NCBI GenBank assembly: GCA_964036665.1
Contig: OZ038531.1
Coordinates: 10,230,168-10,294,167, forward strand
Source: Gordius sp. MW1
Taxonomy: Eukaryota; Nematomorpha; Gordioida; Gordea; Gordiidae
Direction: 5' to 3'
DNA length: 64,000 nt
The position numbers and the translations under genes are program-made. Below the pieces are notes generated by a model, which had not been told where the DNA came from, did no database searches, and saw only the letters and a program-made list of their open reading frames with translations. Below, one piece after another: positions 26,723 through 38,369 of the stretch; position 1 is the stretch's first letter, and every line of letters starts with the position of its first letter.

Positions 26723-28189
26723 AGAGAACTGCACGGGTGACCCGAGACCCGACCTGATATCGGATCGGGTTCGGGTCAAAAATTTTGAAATGTCTTCGGG
26801 GCGGGTTTGGGCTGAAAATTTTGAAATGCTTTCGGGTCAGGTCGGGTTCGGGTTGAAAATTTTAATATGCTTTCGGGTCGGGTTGGATTTAAAGTGTTGG
26901 GTCAAGGGTTATGAATCTTACATTGCAGAATACACGGGACATATCTTTAAAAATAATGCTATTATGTATAATATTTTTTAATTAATATCGAAATTTATAA
27001 TTGAAGATCATTCGTTAAGTTAATTTAAATTCTTTTTGTTTTTTTTAAATCTGATTTTTTAATTTGAACGCGAATTTAAATTTGACTCGTGAAAATATCT
27101 ACAAAATAATATTTTTCAATTATATTTAAATAGTGTGAAGTGGTAGTTTATTATTAATTTAAACTACATAAATATATATTTATAAAACAAATAAGATTTT
27201 TTATAAATTTATTAAATGATTCATTTGCAAAACTCTATATTTTCAATTGAATGTGACCTGATACTGTATGCTATGATATATATATATATATATAGGGCTA
27301 TGATTATACCTTTAAAGGAGGTTTCGAATTTTGTGTTAGTTTCTATCAATCGTAAATTAGAATCTAATACCTATATTTTTTAACTATTACTTTTTAGGTT
27401 TTCTATGAAATCACAATCTAATTAAATGAAATATATTAACCCAATAAAAAAATATATATGCATTTATAAGGTTAAAAATATATATTACATAGTTGGCTGT
27501 CTGTTAAACCATCTATAATAAATTTTTAGGTTATATATAAAATTTGGCCAATGGTCATTTTTTTTCATTGGTCAGTACCAACAGATACTCTATAAATCAA
27601 TGATAGCCAAAAAAACGGAAATTTTTTTTTTGATCACTTTGGGCAATGGTCATTTATTTCCATTGGTCAGCAGCCAGCGGACGGCCAAAAAGTCATATTA
27701 TCAATGGTATTAACAGGAACAATCATAAGAGTCAAAAAAAACGGGAAAAAAATTTCGATTCACAATTTGGCCAATGATCATTTTTTTCCAATGGTCAGCA
27801 GCCAGGACACGATAAAAGTGGATATAAATTCATAAGAGTCAAAAAAAACGAAAAAAAATTTTCGAATCGCATTTTGGCCATTGGTCATTTTTTTCCATTG
27901 GTCAGCAGCCAGGACACGGTAAAAGTGGATATAAATTTATAATAGTCAAAAAAAACGGCCAATGGTCATTTTTTTTCATTGGTCAGCAGCCAACGGACGG
28001 CCAAAAAGTCACAATAGCAATGGTAGTAACAGGAACAATCATAATAGTCAAAAAAAATGAAAAAAATAATTTCGATACACATTTTGGCCAATGGTCATTT
28101 TTTTTCCATTGGTCAGCAGCCAGCGGACGGCCAAAAAGTCTTATTATCAATGGTAGTAACAAGAACAATCATAAGAGTCAAAAAAAACT

Positions 28190-28208
28190 CCGGGATTCGA
28201 ACCCACAA
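28190..28208 (-). repeat. tRNA-like B box (SINE fragment)
   Basis: The minus strand reads GGGTTCGAATCCCGGAG followed by a T run. This is a perfect T-arm/B-box core with a Pol III-type terminator, but I find no D-arm or A box next to it. It is a tRNA-derived SINE end rather than a functional tRNA. Confidence 0.6.
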
Positions 28209-28582
28209 ACTAGTTAAATTAATTAAAATTAAAAGTAAACAACGTGAGAAGACATTCGGTGCGTGACAAGACATTCGGTGCAAGACACCGAAGAGCGTGC
28301 AATATATAGATTCGGTGCAAGACATTCGGTAGCGTGACAAGACATCGGAAAATGCAAAGTGAGCCCATAATGAAACATAGACCCTTGTAGGGGAGGGCAT
28401 AGAGTAATTATCAATGTTAACCAATTCAAAAACGAAAAAAAATTTCGATTTATACTTTGGCCAATGGTCATTTTTTTCATTGGTCAGTAGCCAGCGGACG
28501 GCCAAAAGGTCACATTATCAATGGTATTAACAAGAACAAAATATTAATTTAATTTAAAAAATAAATAAAAATTTTGCGCTCT

Positions 28583-28601
28583 CCGGGATTCGAACCCACA
28601 T
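28583..28601 (-). repeat. tRNA-like B box (SINE fragment)
   Basis: The minus strand again reads GGGTTCGAATCCCGGAGAG, followed by an AT-rich, T-rich tail. The sequence on its 5' side (on the minus strand) differs from the copy at 28190, so only the 3' module is shared. Confidence 0.6.
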
Positions 28602-28919
28602 TAGTAAAGGCATAGGGTTTGGTAAAAGGCACAGGGACCCATATCAGTAAAGGCATAGGCTTTGGTAAGGGGCACAGGGACCTATATCAGTAGAGGCGTA
28701 GGCCCTTGTAGGAAAAGGCATTATCAATGTTAACCTATTCAAAGACGAAAAAATACCATAAATTGCATATAGCAATTAAAAATTTCGCTTTATTTGGCCA
28801 ATGGTCATTTTTTTCATTGGTCAGTAGCCAGCGGATGGTCAAAAATTCATATTATCAATGGTATTAACAAGAACAAAATATTAATTTAATTTAAAAAAAT
28901 TTAAAAAAAAATTCGTCCT

Positions 28920-28960
28920 CTCCCTGGCTTGAACCCGGGATATCCAGGTCACAAAGCTGG
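28920..28960 (-). repeat. tRNA-like B box, divergent (SINE fragment)
   Basis: The minus strand has GACCTGGATATCCCGGGTTCAAGCCAGGGAGAGG-type sequence with the B-box GGTTCAAGCC and a following T run. It is a third tRNA-like module beside the hairpin array, and no complete cloverleaf is visible. Confidence 0.5.
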
Positions 28961-29144
28961 CGCCAATAACTTGGTGGACGACGGACGACGGACGACGGAC
29001 AACCAAAAACGAGCCAATAAATTGCATAGCAATTAATATATATATCTATAATAAATCATGAAAATAAATTTAGTAATCAAAATCTGTAGAATTAATAAGT
29101 TTCATAAATCGCACTTTAATATGTTGATTAAATTTTAACACCCT

Positions 29145-29310
29145 CATGGGAATAGCCTAGAAATTGAAATTAAAGGGGGGAATAATGATTAAGGGAGGGA
29201 AAAATTTCACATTTTTTTAATTTTAGCAATAATTTGATAAAATATCTAAAAAATTTTAAGTTTAAAGGGGGGCAGCCGCCCCTCCCTGCCACCCCCTGGC
29301 TACGCTCATG
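29145..29310. mobile_element. G/C-run MITE, family A, nested in the 26723-29599 element
   Basis: Ends CATGGGAATAGCC and GGCTACGCTCATG, with the standard internal order. The flanks aacaccct / cacaccgc are not a clean duplication. Confidence 0.85.
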
Positions 29311-29599
29311 CACACCGCAATTTATCCTACTCTCGCGTTGGATACCAAAATTTAAAACACGTTCGGAAGGGATTCGGTTAAAAAATTTTTAACACTTTCG
29401 GGTCGGGCCGTGTTAAAAATTTTAAAATGCTTTTGGGTCGGGTCGTGTCCGGGTTGAAAATTTTAAAAAATTTTTACCTGGGTCGGGTTCGGTGTGAAAA
29501 ATTTAAAATGCTTTTGCGTCGGGTCCGGGTTGAAAATTTTAAAATAATTTCGGGTGTGGTCGGGTTTGAGTTGAAAAAAATGAGTTTGTAGTTCTCTAA

Positions 29600-30000
29600 C
29601 CCACGGTATTGTATAGAGCGGAAACATAGGAAATTAAGGCAAAAGAAAGCAAAGCTTGCCTACACTGGAGATGCGAATGCTAAGATGGATCTTGGGAATA
29701 AGCAAGAAGGACCATATAAGGAATCAAGACATAAGGGATAAACTAAATGTAGTTCCGATTCAGAGAAAGCTGGTTGTAAGAAGATAGAGATGGTTTGGCC
29801 ATTTGGAGAGACGGAAGGAAAGTCACCTGGCAAACGTATCAAGAAGGTGAAGTCGAAGGTAAGCCAAGTATCAAGAAGGTACAAGTCGAAGGTATGCGAA
29901 AATATGGACTTGAGAAGGTACGTGCTAAAACGAAGCTGGTGTAAGTGCAGGATTACGTGGAAAAACTACTTAAAGAGCTGACCATTAAGTGTGAAAAACA
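29600..30000 (+). mobile_element. RTE copy 1, 3' part (after the nested insertion)
   Basis: Conceptual translation gives TVLYRAET-like sequence at 29600-29630 (the other half of the codon run interrupted at 26722), then LEMRMLRWILGISKKDHIRN near 29670-29730, DIRDKLNVVPIQRKL, and RWFGHLERRKE near 29790-29820. This is the conserved C-terminal region of RTE ORF2. One internal stop is present. Confidence 0.85.
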
Positions 30001-30150
30001 GCTATAGGAGAACAAAAGAAGCTTATATTACAGCGTTTTTCAAAATGTTTGAACAAATTGACTCCCCTCCCGCACACTAGTAGGAGAAAAAAGGGTGATC
30101 AATCAAAGCTTTTGAAAATGAACGCTCTTTCCCTCGAATGCAACTTACCC

Positions 30151-30597
30151 CGCGTTCGTAATGACGCGCGAAGCGAAAAAAAGCGAAGTGAATTTCTGTG
30201 CTAAATATCAAACTTTTCATTATTTTCTTAATATCTTATATTCATCGTGAATTTTATCATATATCACGAAAATAACAATTGTAAATATGAGGTGTTCATA
30301 GTGAAACCGCAGACGATTATTTTTGCCTGCGGCAAAAAGCGAACGAAAATTAAGATACAGATCATTTTTTACTTTTCGCGCAATGGTTAAAAAATTATTT
30401 TTGTTCCCTTTTTGCCGCAGGCGATAATAATCGTCTGCGGTTTTACTATGAACACCTCATATTTACAATTGTTATTTTCGTGATATATGATAAAATTCAC
30501 GATGAATATAAGATATTAAGAAAAATAATGAAAAGTTTGATAAATTAGCACAAAAATTCACTTTGCTTTTTTCGCTTCGCGCGTCATCACGAACGCG
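30151..30597. mobile_element. Foldback element with ~200-bp inverted arms
   Basis: The left arm (30151 to about 30345) starts CGCGTTCGTAATGACGCGCG and the right arm (about 30400-30597) ends with its complement, one mismatch. The arms match through gcgaagcg, the acttttcattatttt segment, atatcacgaaaataac and accgcagacgattatt. The centre of about 55 bp is unique. No coding sequence and no clear target duplication. Confidence 0.9.
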
Positions 30598-31343
30598 CGG
30601 TTACTCTCTCCCTTACCATGTATATATTTTCGCCACTCTTGCATTTGTGTTTGCCCCTTTATATAATTTGGTGGTTTTTGTCAGTAATTTGTCGATTTTT
30701 TGCTAAATTTCTTGGTAAAAGAAAGGGGCCGAAAGTTTTAAATTATTGCTTGGAATTTTGAAAAAAAAACTGTTATTTTTTAAGTTTAAAAAAATTTATT
30801 ACAAAATTGGTTAGATGAATGAAATATTTTTTTTATTTTATAAAATATTTTAGTTATTACATTTTTTTACAGATAAATAATTAGAATGAACAATTTTAAA
30901 AGTTTATTTAATAAATAATAAATTTAAACTTTACCCTTAAAAAAATTATAAAAAAAATTAAAAAAAATGTCAACCCTTTATTTTGAACTTGCGACTAAGT
31001 TTTTTTGCTTTTTTTAAAACTGTTCCTTTAAAAAATTAAGCAAAAAAATCCACAAATTTTTGACAAAAACCACCAAATTAAAAAAAATTACAATCTTAAA
31101 CTTAAAAAGATAACAGTTTTTTAATTCAAGATTCCACGCATAATTTTGAAAATTTAGGCCACGTTTTTTATCAAAAAATTTGGCAAAAAAAATCGACAAA
31201 TTTCTTACAAAAACCGGATATTTTATTCTCTAAATGATTGTCTCAAAAAATTTATTGTGAAAATTTTAAATGTTGTATTTTGATGGTTTTCTATTCTAAA
31301 TTATATATTAGATGAAATAAAAGAAAGTAATAATAGTCTGTGC

Positions 31344-32478
31344 TATAGACCTGCATGAAAAAGGAGCAATATAAAAGGTAGGGGCCAGACTTGGGCCTAG
31401 AAATTTAAAATAATATAGTTTACTTGGCTTCATATTAAAGTTATAAATATAAGAACAAAAGAATGCACTTATTTGATTGAAAATAAAAATTAATATTTAT
31501 TTCAACAAAAATCTGGAATTTATTAAACATATTAACGGGAATAATTTAAGGGAAAATATAATTAAGTATTAACTTTTTTTGTTCCAAAGTTTCGCAAGTT
31601 ATATATGCTATCGGAGATGAAAGATGCTGTTAAAACTACCGCTAAATATTTCCTAAATAATTCCATGCAGGATAATCCTGGCTCCCATGGGCGTAGCCAG
31701 CTTTCGGATTAGGGGGGGGGGGCGAGAAAAAAATATTCGCCGAGACTAAGTGAGAGCAAAAAAAAAAGGTCGCCAATTTCAATTAGGGGGGAGCGAATTA
31801 CTAATTTTTTCCAATTTTTACAAAAATTATATTAAAAAAAAAGAAAAATTCTCATTTAGGGGGGAGCCCCCTGCCTACGCCCATGTCCTCTTGCATTAGT
31901 CATCCACCTATAAGCAATCCAGTGAAGGTATCCAGCCGAGGAACCTGCTCAAGCAGATATGGATTTTTCAATTTGTGAGGAAGATGTCACAGAAAAGATT
32001 AAAGACTCTAACGAATTTAACACCTATCTCGGATTAAATTAAAAACCTGATGATATTCAGATAGATATGATTTTATGATGGAAATAATATCATCCTGTGC
32101 TACCCGATTTGACAAAATTAGCTATTAAATTTTTGTCAATTCTAGCCATCAGCGCCACTAGTGAACGCACCTTCGGTAAGGCAAATCGTCTTTTAAAAAG
32201 ATTATGACTAGATAATTTGAGAAATAAAATCTTTTTTAAACGATATTAAATTATAATTTTTTATTAGAACCGATTTTTTATATTCTAGCGGAAAAACTTT
32301 ATGAACAATAAAAATGTTTTTTATCAATTAATTTTTTTTCAACGTTGACTTGTTATATTTGTGCGGGCCGCGGCACAAATTTTTGGGTTTTACCTGAAAG
32401 CTGGGTGCCGGCCGGAAATATGTTCGTGCCAGTGTAGGTCGAGCCTGAGCCTAAAATTTTAACCCATGTAAGTCTCTA
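31344..32478 (+). mobile_element. hAT transposon relic, copy 1, with 8-bp target duplication and nested MITE
   Basis: The ends TATAGACCTGCATG and CATGTAAGTCTCTA are inverted repeats, flanked by GTCTGTGC (31336-31343) and GTCTGTCC (32479-32486), an 8-bp duplication with one mismatch. The + strand encodes a decayed transposase C terminus near 32110-32215: LTKLAIKFLSILAISATSER followed by TFGKANRLL and a stop. A 200-bp MITE (31686-31885) is inserted in it. Homologous copy 2 lies at 45710-46640 in reverse. Confidence 0.85.
31686..31885. mobile_element. G/C-run MITE, subtype B, nested in hAT copy 1
   Basis: Inverted ends CATGGGCGTAGCCAG and CTACGCCCATG bound a 200-bp element with a G run near 31713, an A run near 31755 and an inner G tract at 31858-31864. 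The hAT copy at 45710-46640 has the uninterrupted target (ggctcctcttgc), so the boundaries are set by comparison. The flanks share only TCC. Confidence 0.9.
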
Positions 32479-32486
32479 GTCTGTCC

Positions 32487-33779
32487 ATTTTCTCGTTAAA
32501 ATCTATAATTTATTAATTTTTAATTACTCCTATTATTATTCCAAAGTGAAATTAAAAATAGGATATAATATATGGCGATTGTAGAATCCTTCATTTAAAT
32601 GGAAAAAATCACTTGCTGAAGTAATCAGAAAATTTATTTTGAATATATATCCAGTTATGAAAACTAGTAATTAAAATATTAAAGAAATGAAAAGAATTCG
32701 ATTTTAAGCAAATCCATTGAAAGTTTTGTTCGTGTATTTTATCAGGCTAATAAATTATTTACACATATAAAACATAGCAACCGAAAATAAAATTAATTTT
32801 AGTAATTGATTGGTATCTGACATCTATTGTATATTGTTAATACCTTGACAAGGGGTACACAATTAATCATGTATATGAGTTAATAAATTTTTGATTAAAT
32901 TGACTTAATGTGTGTGTACTATAACGATATTACGATGACGGACGTAAATGTAATTAGCAATAACGCTTTTATCATGAGATCAGGCTGTATATGAGGTAAT
33001 ATTATATTTTATAAAAACGTGTTCTTTCGTACAAGGATTTTATTATAAATCCACTTAAAATTAATTCAATCTTAAAAGTGGCTATGTACAATAAACGTAT
33101 TAATGTAGAGGAGGTAGTGTGACTTTAGCGAGCAACATGATGTCACAAATTGCATGAATTGTATTAATTTATAATCCGACTACTGGAAATATAAATATTC
33201 ATTAAGATTTAATGCCTTGCTAGCGACAATGTTAAATAACAGATCGTTTAATTATGTTAAAGGGCCTTAAGCATAGAGATGACTCACATCTTGATTCCAT
33301 GATCATGAAAACATCTTAAAAATATCTTAAATACTCTTAAAAATAAAGATTTGTTCTAAAATATAATTAATTTAAAGAATTATCATCAATAAATAAATTT
33401 ATACCAATATAGTGTGTGTTAATTTCAGTAGCCTAGCTAGAGCGCGAAATCCTGACTCCATCGGCCGCCTCCCCAAGCAAAATTGACCTTAAAGTTAATT
33501 TCGGATATAAATTAATGATAAAAAATATATTAATTAATAATTTTTTTATTCAGCTAGCCGACTTGATAAATTATTTCATACTTTCCCCCTTCGTTTTTTA
33601 ACACGCAATAGGATAATATATTTAAAAACCTTTTTAGTGTTTTCATTTATTTATTTTAAGTTATCTGTAAACATCAAATAAAATTAGTGTCTTCCCTTAT
33701 AACCTAGTTCAATGAAAATGCAGATCTACAAGTAGTTTATTTCAATTCCTTTGCAGCGTTTTTTGAAAATCAAATCCAT
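32487..33779. other. No gene recognised
   Basis: AT-rich intergenic DNA between the hAT relic and the next GC-rich repeat. Nothing with support. Confidence 0.5.
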
Positions 33780-34645
33780 TACATGTGCACGCTATACACA
33801 GAGACCCTTGCAAATTTACTTTTGACCCGTTCGAGTCAGGCTCGAATTCGATATTTTTATATTCTGCTCGACCCCCCCCCCTTAGCCGACTCGACCAGAG
33901 CCCGCGATATGCATTTGAAATTAATTTTAGAAATAAACTTGATAGCTTTTAATTACTATAATGGCAAAAATTTATAATAATGTATGTTCGGTACTATTTA
34001 ATTAAAAACGTCAATAAGTTCTAGGGAGTCTAAACTGTTGAAATCCTGATCCGATCTGAGAGTGTTTCGAATTAGATAAAATCGGGTGTCGAGCTTGGAT
34101 CGAGCCTGATGGACAAGCCAGAAACCCATATTAGCATTTAAAAAATAGGTTTTACTTCAATCTGACTTTATATAAAATACATACCTTCGTACATAATATA
34201 GCTTTAAAACTCCAATCCCTCCCCGTCTATAATCAGTTGAACAAAATTGTATTTTTCATTCCAGACTTTTTATATTAGTACTAAAACTTAAAACATTACA
34301 ATAAGTCAAAAATTTGCAAAGCTTATTATTTGCTATGTAATTTATGAGGTTATTTTAAAAAGTTGTTATTTCAAAGTTAGATTTCTACGTTGAAAAAGTG
34401 TTATTTAAATTATAGCAAAATAAATCGAATTCTGTCATCCATCATAATTTTAAATATAAAATTAATGCCAATAAAATTCATTAATAAATTAAACGTAAAT
34501 TTGAAGAATTTGAAATTTAAAAAATATTCAGGTTGGGCTCAGGCTTAGGTCGAGCCAATAAAATGGATTAGAGCTTGGATCATATAAATTAAAAACGCAA
34601 ATATCGGGATAGGCTCGGTTCGGGCCAACGATCAGTTTTGCAGAA
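33780..34645. mobile_element. Possible hAT-like element with CTCGA/GGCTCG-rich ends
   Basis: The left part has gttcgagtcaggctcgaatt and gactcgaccagagcccg. The right part has ggctcaggcttaggtcgagcc and ataggctcggttcgggcc. The mirrored GC-rich repeats around an AT-rich centre resemble the other hAT-like elements, but the ends are not defined. Confidence 0.4.
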
Positions 34646-35099
34646 CTTAAACAATAGGGCAAAAGTCTGAGGCCCCAAAAATCTTATATCTTAAACGATC
34701 CTCTATGATTTTAAATCGATCGAATTTAATTTATAAAAATGTATTTATATATTATATATTACTTGTTATTTACTATTTAATTAATGCCGACATAGTTAAT
34801 TGGTTATAACTTTCTGTCCTCACCATGTTGTTTAATATTTTTTGCAATCTGATGGCAAAAAAATTTAAAATTACTAAGATAAAAAGCCTACAAATTACGA
34901 TTCAATTCGATCTAAAGAACAATTTATCATCAAAAATTCCTTATAAAAAATGTTTAATTCGTATTTAAAATTGATTTATTTACTATTATTTACAAAATAG
35001 TAACACTACGATGGTCCCAAGTCCTTGTGCAAAGTGGATGGTTGGCGTCGGATCGAAAACTGACTGTAAAAACCAACCTAAAGATAATGATAGTTTCAA

Positions 35100-37900
35100 A
35101 CAAATCTTTACAACAGAAAGGTAGGGGGCCTCCACAAACGAGGCGCACTGCATCTCCCTCCCGTGTAATTTAAAAAATACACTAGGGTTACTATCTGACT
35201 CAAAAGAAGGCTGTTAAGGATATTAGTTGATGCGAATAACGTTTTGGAATGTGGGTACACTGACGGGAAAGAGCATCGAGGTCGCACAATTTCTAAAAAG
35301 AAAGATACATGGCGTCTGCCTACAAGAGACGAGGTGGGACGGAAGCAAAGCTTTGGAGTTAAAAGAAGGATACAAACTATTCTACAATGGGTCACCAAAT
35401 CGTAGAAACGAGGTCGGTATCGTTCTAAAGGAATCGTTCACAGACAAGTTGGTGGAAGGCAAGTTATTTAGACAGGTTATTGTGGGTGAAGATCAAGGGG
35501 CCTCCTAACCATTAAGTTCGCATATTATCTCCAAAATGGGTGTATTGAATCCGAGAATGACATATTCTTCGATTCATTGGAAAATAGGGCAGGAAGAAAG
35601 ACTAATTATTGTCGCCCGGTGTACGAACAACGGAGGCTATGGGCATGGTCGAAAGAACAAAGAAAAGGAGAAACTTGTCCAAATATTCCAAGCATGCGAC
35701 AGTCGATCGTTAACACCTATTTTTTATCGTGACTAATAGAAGTGAAAGGCATTTTAGTCGAATTGACTTTCTGCTCATATGGCAAAAGGACTTATGGAGT
35801 ATCAAGGATTGCAAAGTAATCCGGAGAGAAGAAACCGCCAGGCAACATTGTTTCCTTATATTAAATCTTGAAAGAAAGTATATCTAGAAAGAAGAAAGGT
35901 TTATGAACAGCGAATCTGAAACTAAAAGCTAAAGGATAGGTAGACGAACGATAAATACCTTAGCCTCCTCACTCTTGGGTGCAAGGGATTGCAAAAAGAC
36001 GTAGACGACGATTGGGAGACGCTAACTAATGACATAACAGCGATTCAGGTTCTAGGACATACCAAAGTTGGCAATATGAATAGGGAATTAAGGTGGTGGG
36101 ATACAGTTAGGGATTTCTGAAATAAAATATATATAGATGGTGGTATAAATCAAAAAAGTCGGAGGATTATCAAGTATAAAGGCAGGCAAAGAGAGCCGCG
36201 AAAAACGCCGTTCAATAGAAAAAAATGCCGCGTACACCGAGTTGGCAAACAAACTAAGCCATAAAAGGGGGCGATTGGCCTATGTAAAAAATTGGCCAAG
36301 ATAAGGTAGAAAAGGAGTCGCGATGTAGGAATCCTGAAAATAATCAAAAACAGGATAGATTCTTATTCAAGCCGAAGGAAGAAGGTATTTAAATAACTTG
36401 TGAATAATGCAAATGATCGAGGATTGCTTCGATATTAAGGCAAACGTAAGTATGGTATACTCTTTCAGGAAAATGAAATTAGGACACAAATGAGTCAGAT
36501 GCAAAAAATAAAAGCGAATGGCCTAGATGGAATAACTATGGAAGCATTGCTCGGATGCCGCGAAGAAGGAGTTACGACCATGACGAACTTCTTTAACATG
36601 ATAAAGGTAGAAGAGCAAATTCCTAATCAACGGAGAGTAAGCACGATTTTAAAGGCATAGGAGACCCTCAGAACTGTAGCAGCTGCAAAGGTATCAAGCT
36701 AACTTGCCGCTCGAAGCTTATAAAAATGTCTTAGTAACAAGGCTTAAAAACGCAGTGGAAATATAAGCTAACCAATTAGGATTTGTGGCCGGTAAGTTCA
36801 CAATGCACCCAATCTTTGCACTAAAACAAATGATGGCTAAATATGGTGAAAAGTGAAGAAACCTACATATGGTCTTATCGACTTGTAGAAAGCTTATGAC
36901 ACGGTCCCTCGCGATTTAACAAGGTGGTGCTTGAGAAAACAAAATATCCTTGACCCATATATAAAGAATATAAAAAATATTCATGAAGCCTCAAATTCTT
37001 GCGTTAGGACAACAATTGGAGACTCTAAACCTTTTCGGGTTGAAATTGGATTACATCAAGGATCTGCTTTAAGTCCCTTTTTATTTAATATAATTATAGA
37101 CACGATAAAGGGACATTCAAAAGTCATCGCCATGGTGTATTTTATATGCCGATGATTTAGTACTATGCGAGGAAACAAAGGAGAAAGTATTCGAAGAAGC
37201 CAAAAGTGGTCAAAGCGCTTGGCTCTAAATGGTTATAGGTCAACGATCGAAAAACGGTATACATGGAAATGAACGTTACAGGCAGCCCATAACTGGATAA
37301 TTATCCAATACCCTAAGGTAGACAGGTTTACATACCTCGGCTCGATGCTACATCAAGAGGGAGGTTGCGCAGCATAAGTCAATGCACAAATCCAAAAAGG
37401 ATGGCTTAAATGGCGAAGTATATCCGGGGTAATGTGCGACAAGAAAATGCTAATAGGTTTAAGAACAAAGCCTAAAACATCGTAAGAGCGGTGAAGTGAA
37501 TATGGGCATTAAACCTCACGGAAGTAAAGCAATTTTGCCACATAGATGAGAAGAATACGGTGGAGCTTGGGTATACTATGCTTGACCATATGACGAAACT
37601 TTCTCATGACAAAAATGGGTATTTAACCTATGGCGGACATGATAAGCGAAAATCGGTTAAGGTTGTATGAGCATATACTAAGAAGGAGACGAATAATGTA
37701 AATCGAAAAGGATTGGACATGGAGGTACCGGGGAAGAGAGGAAGAAGACCACCTCATGTCAAGTAGAAAGAGCAAATCATCAAAGTTATAAAAAGTAAGA
37801 GATTAATCAAGACATGACACTTACCCGATCAAGATGGAAAAAACTCCTAAAAACAAACCCCTCGACTGTGGAACCAAACACTTAATAAAGAAGAAGATGA
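35100..37900 (+). mobile_element. RTE-clade LINE copy 2, nearly full length but decayed
   Basis: The endonuclease begins at 35227 with MRITFWNVGTLTGKS and CLQETRWDGSKA, a typical AP-endonuclease start. GGYGHGRKNKEKEKLVQIFQ follows near 35630-35690. The RT region includes NPISAL-like and KAYDTVPRDL pieces near 36890, VGLHQGSALSPF-type sequence near 37050-37090 and YADDLVLCEE near 37145. The C-terminal part runs to about 37890. Several stops and frameshifts break ORF2. It ends close to copy 3, which has the same orientation. Confidence 0.9.
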
Positions 37901-38369
37901 GCCAAAATAGTAAATATTTGTACAATCGAAACATGTGACACATATATTTGTATGAGATATGAAAATTAAACAAAAGCATATAAGGTATCAATTCCTTTCA
38001 ATAATGTCCTCCTTTAATGGTTAAAATTACTTAATGTTTTGAAATAGATTATTATTAAAGGTATTAGACATCTTGTCGGTGTATAGTAGGCCTCCATTTT
38101 TCAACTTCGGTAGAATTAAAAATTTAGTTTCTCAAAAAAAAACTAAGCAGTTTGGCCGTTCCTCTGCCTAAAAATAACTAATTTATGTTATAAAGATTAA
38201 TTTTTTTCAAAAAATATCTAACTCCTCATAATTGAAATTTGGAACTACTTCTTTTAACAACTCTAGTTAAGTTAAATCAAATTCGCTAAAAATGAGGGCA
38301 ACTGGTTGACGAGATAAAATTTTAGTCAAAAGGTATTCTAATTAGGAAGGGGTGGATGTTGCTCTGACG

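Larger units (their letters stand above)
27541..28870 (+). repeat. Array of at least eight CCAAT-hairpin repeat units
   Basis: Units share the core GGCCAATGGTCATTTTTTT followed by CCATTGGTCAGCAGCC, then agcggacggccaaaaagtc and a T/A-rich spacer. Cores start near 27546, 27641, 27767, 27877, 27957, 28085, 28457 and 28797. CCAATGG and CCATTGG form a hairpin with a T-rich loop. Spacing varies (about 80-370 bp) because other repeats intervene, including short GACATTCGGTGC repeats at 28250-28350. No coding potential is evident. Confidence 0.85.
26723..29599. mobile_element. hAT-like element (2.9 kb) nested in RTE copy 1, carrying a hairpin-repeat array
   Basis: The left end AGAGAACTGCACGGG and the right end GTAGTTCTCT (to 29597) are inverted. 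Both ends are followed inward by GGGTCGGG/GGGTTCGGG repeats typical of hAT ends of the 'gggttcggg' type. The flanks CCCAATGT (26715-26722) and CCCACGGT (29600-29607) look like a decayed 8-bp target duplication. Removing the element rejoins the RTE reading frame (PTVLYRAE). No transposase is visible. The interior holds the CCAAT-hairpin array, tRNA-like B boxes, a GGACGAC tandem at 28973-29003 and a MITE at 29145-29310. Confidence 0.7.

Noticed and set aside
28190-28210. A functional tRNA gene.
   Set aside because: Only the T-arm is present. There is no D-arm, anticodon stem or acceptor pairing next to it.
31014-31199. A 61-codon minus-strand frame.
   Set aside because: Low-complexity A/T sequence encoding mostly F, L, K and N. 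No exon features.
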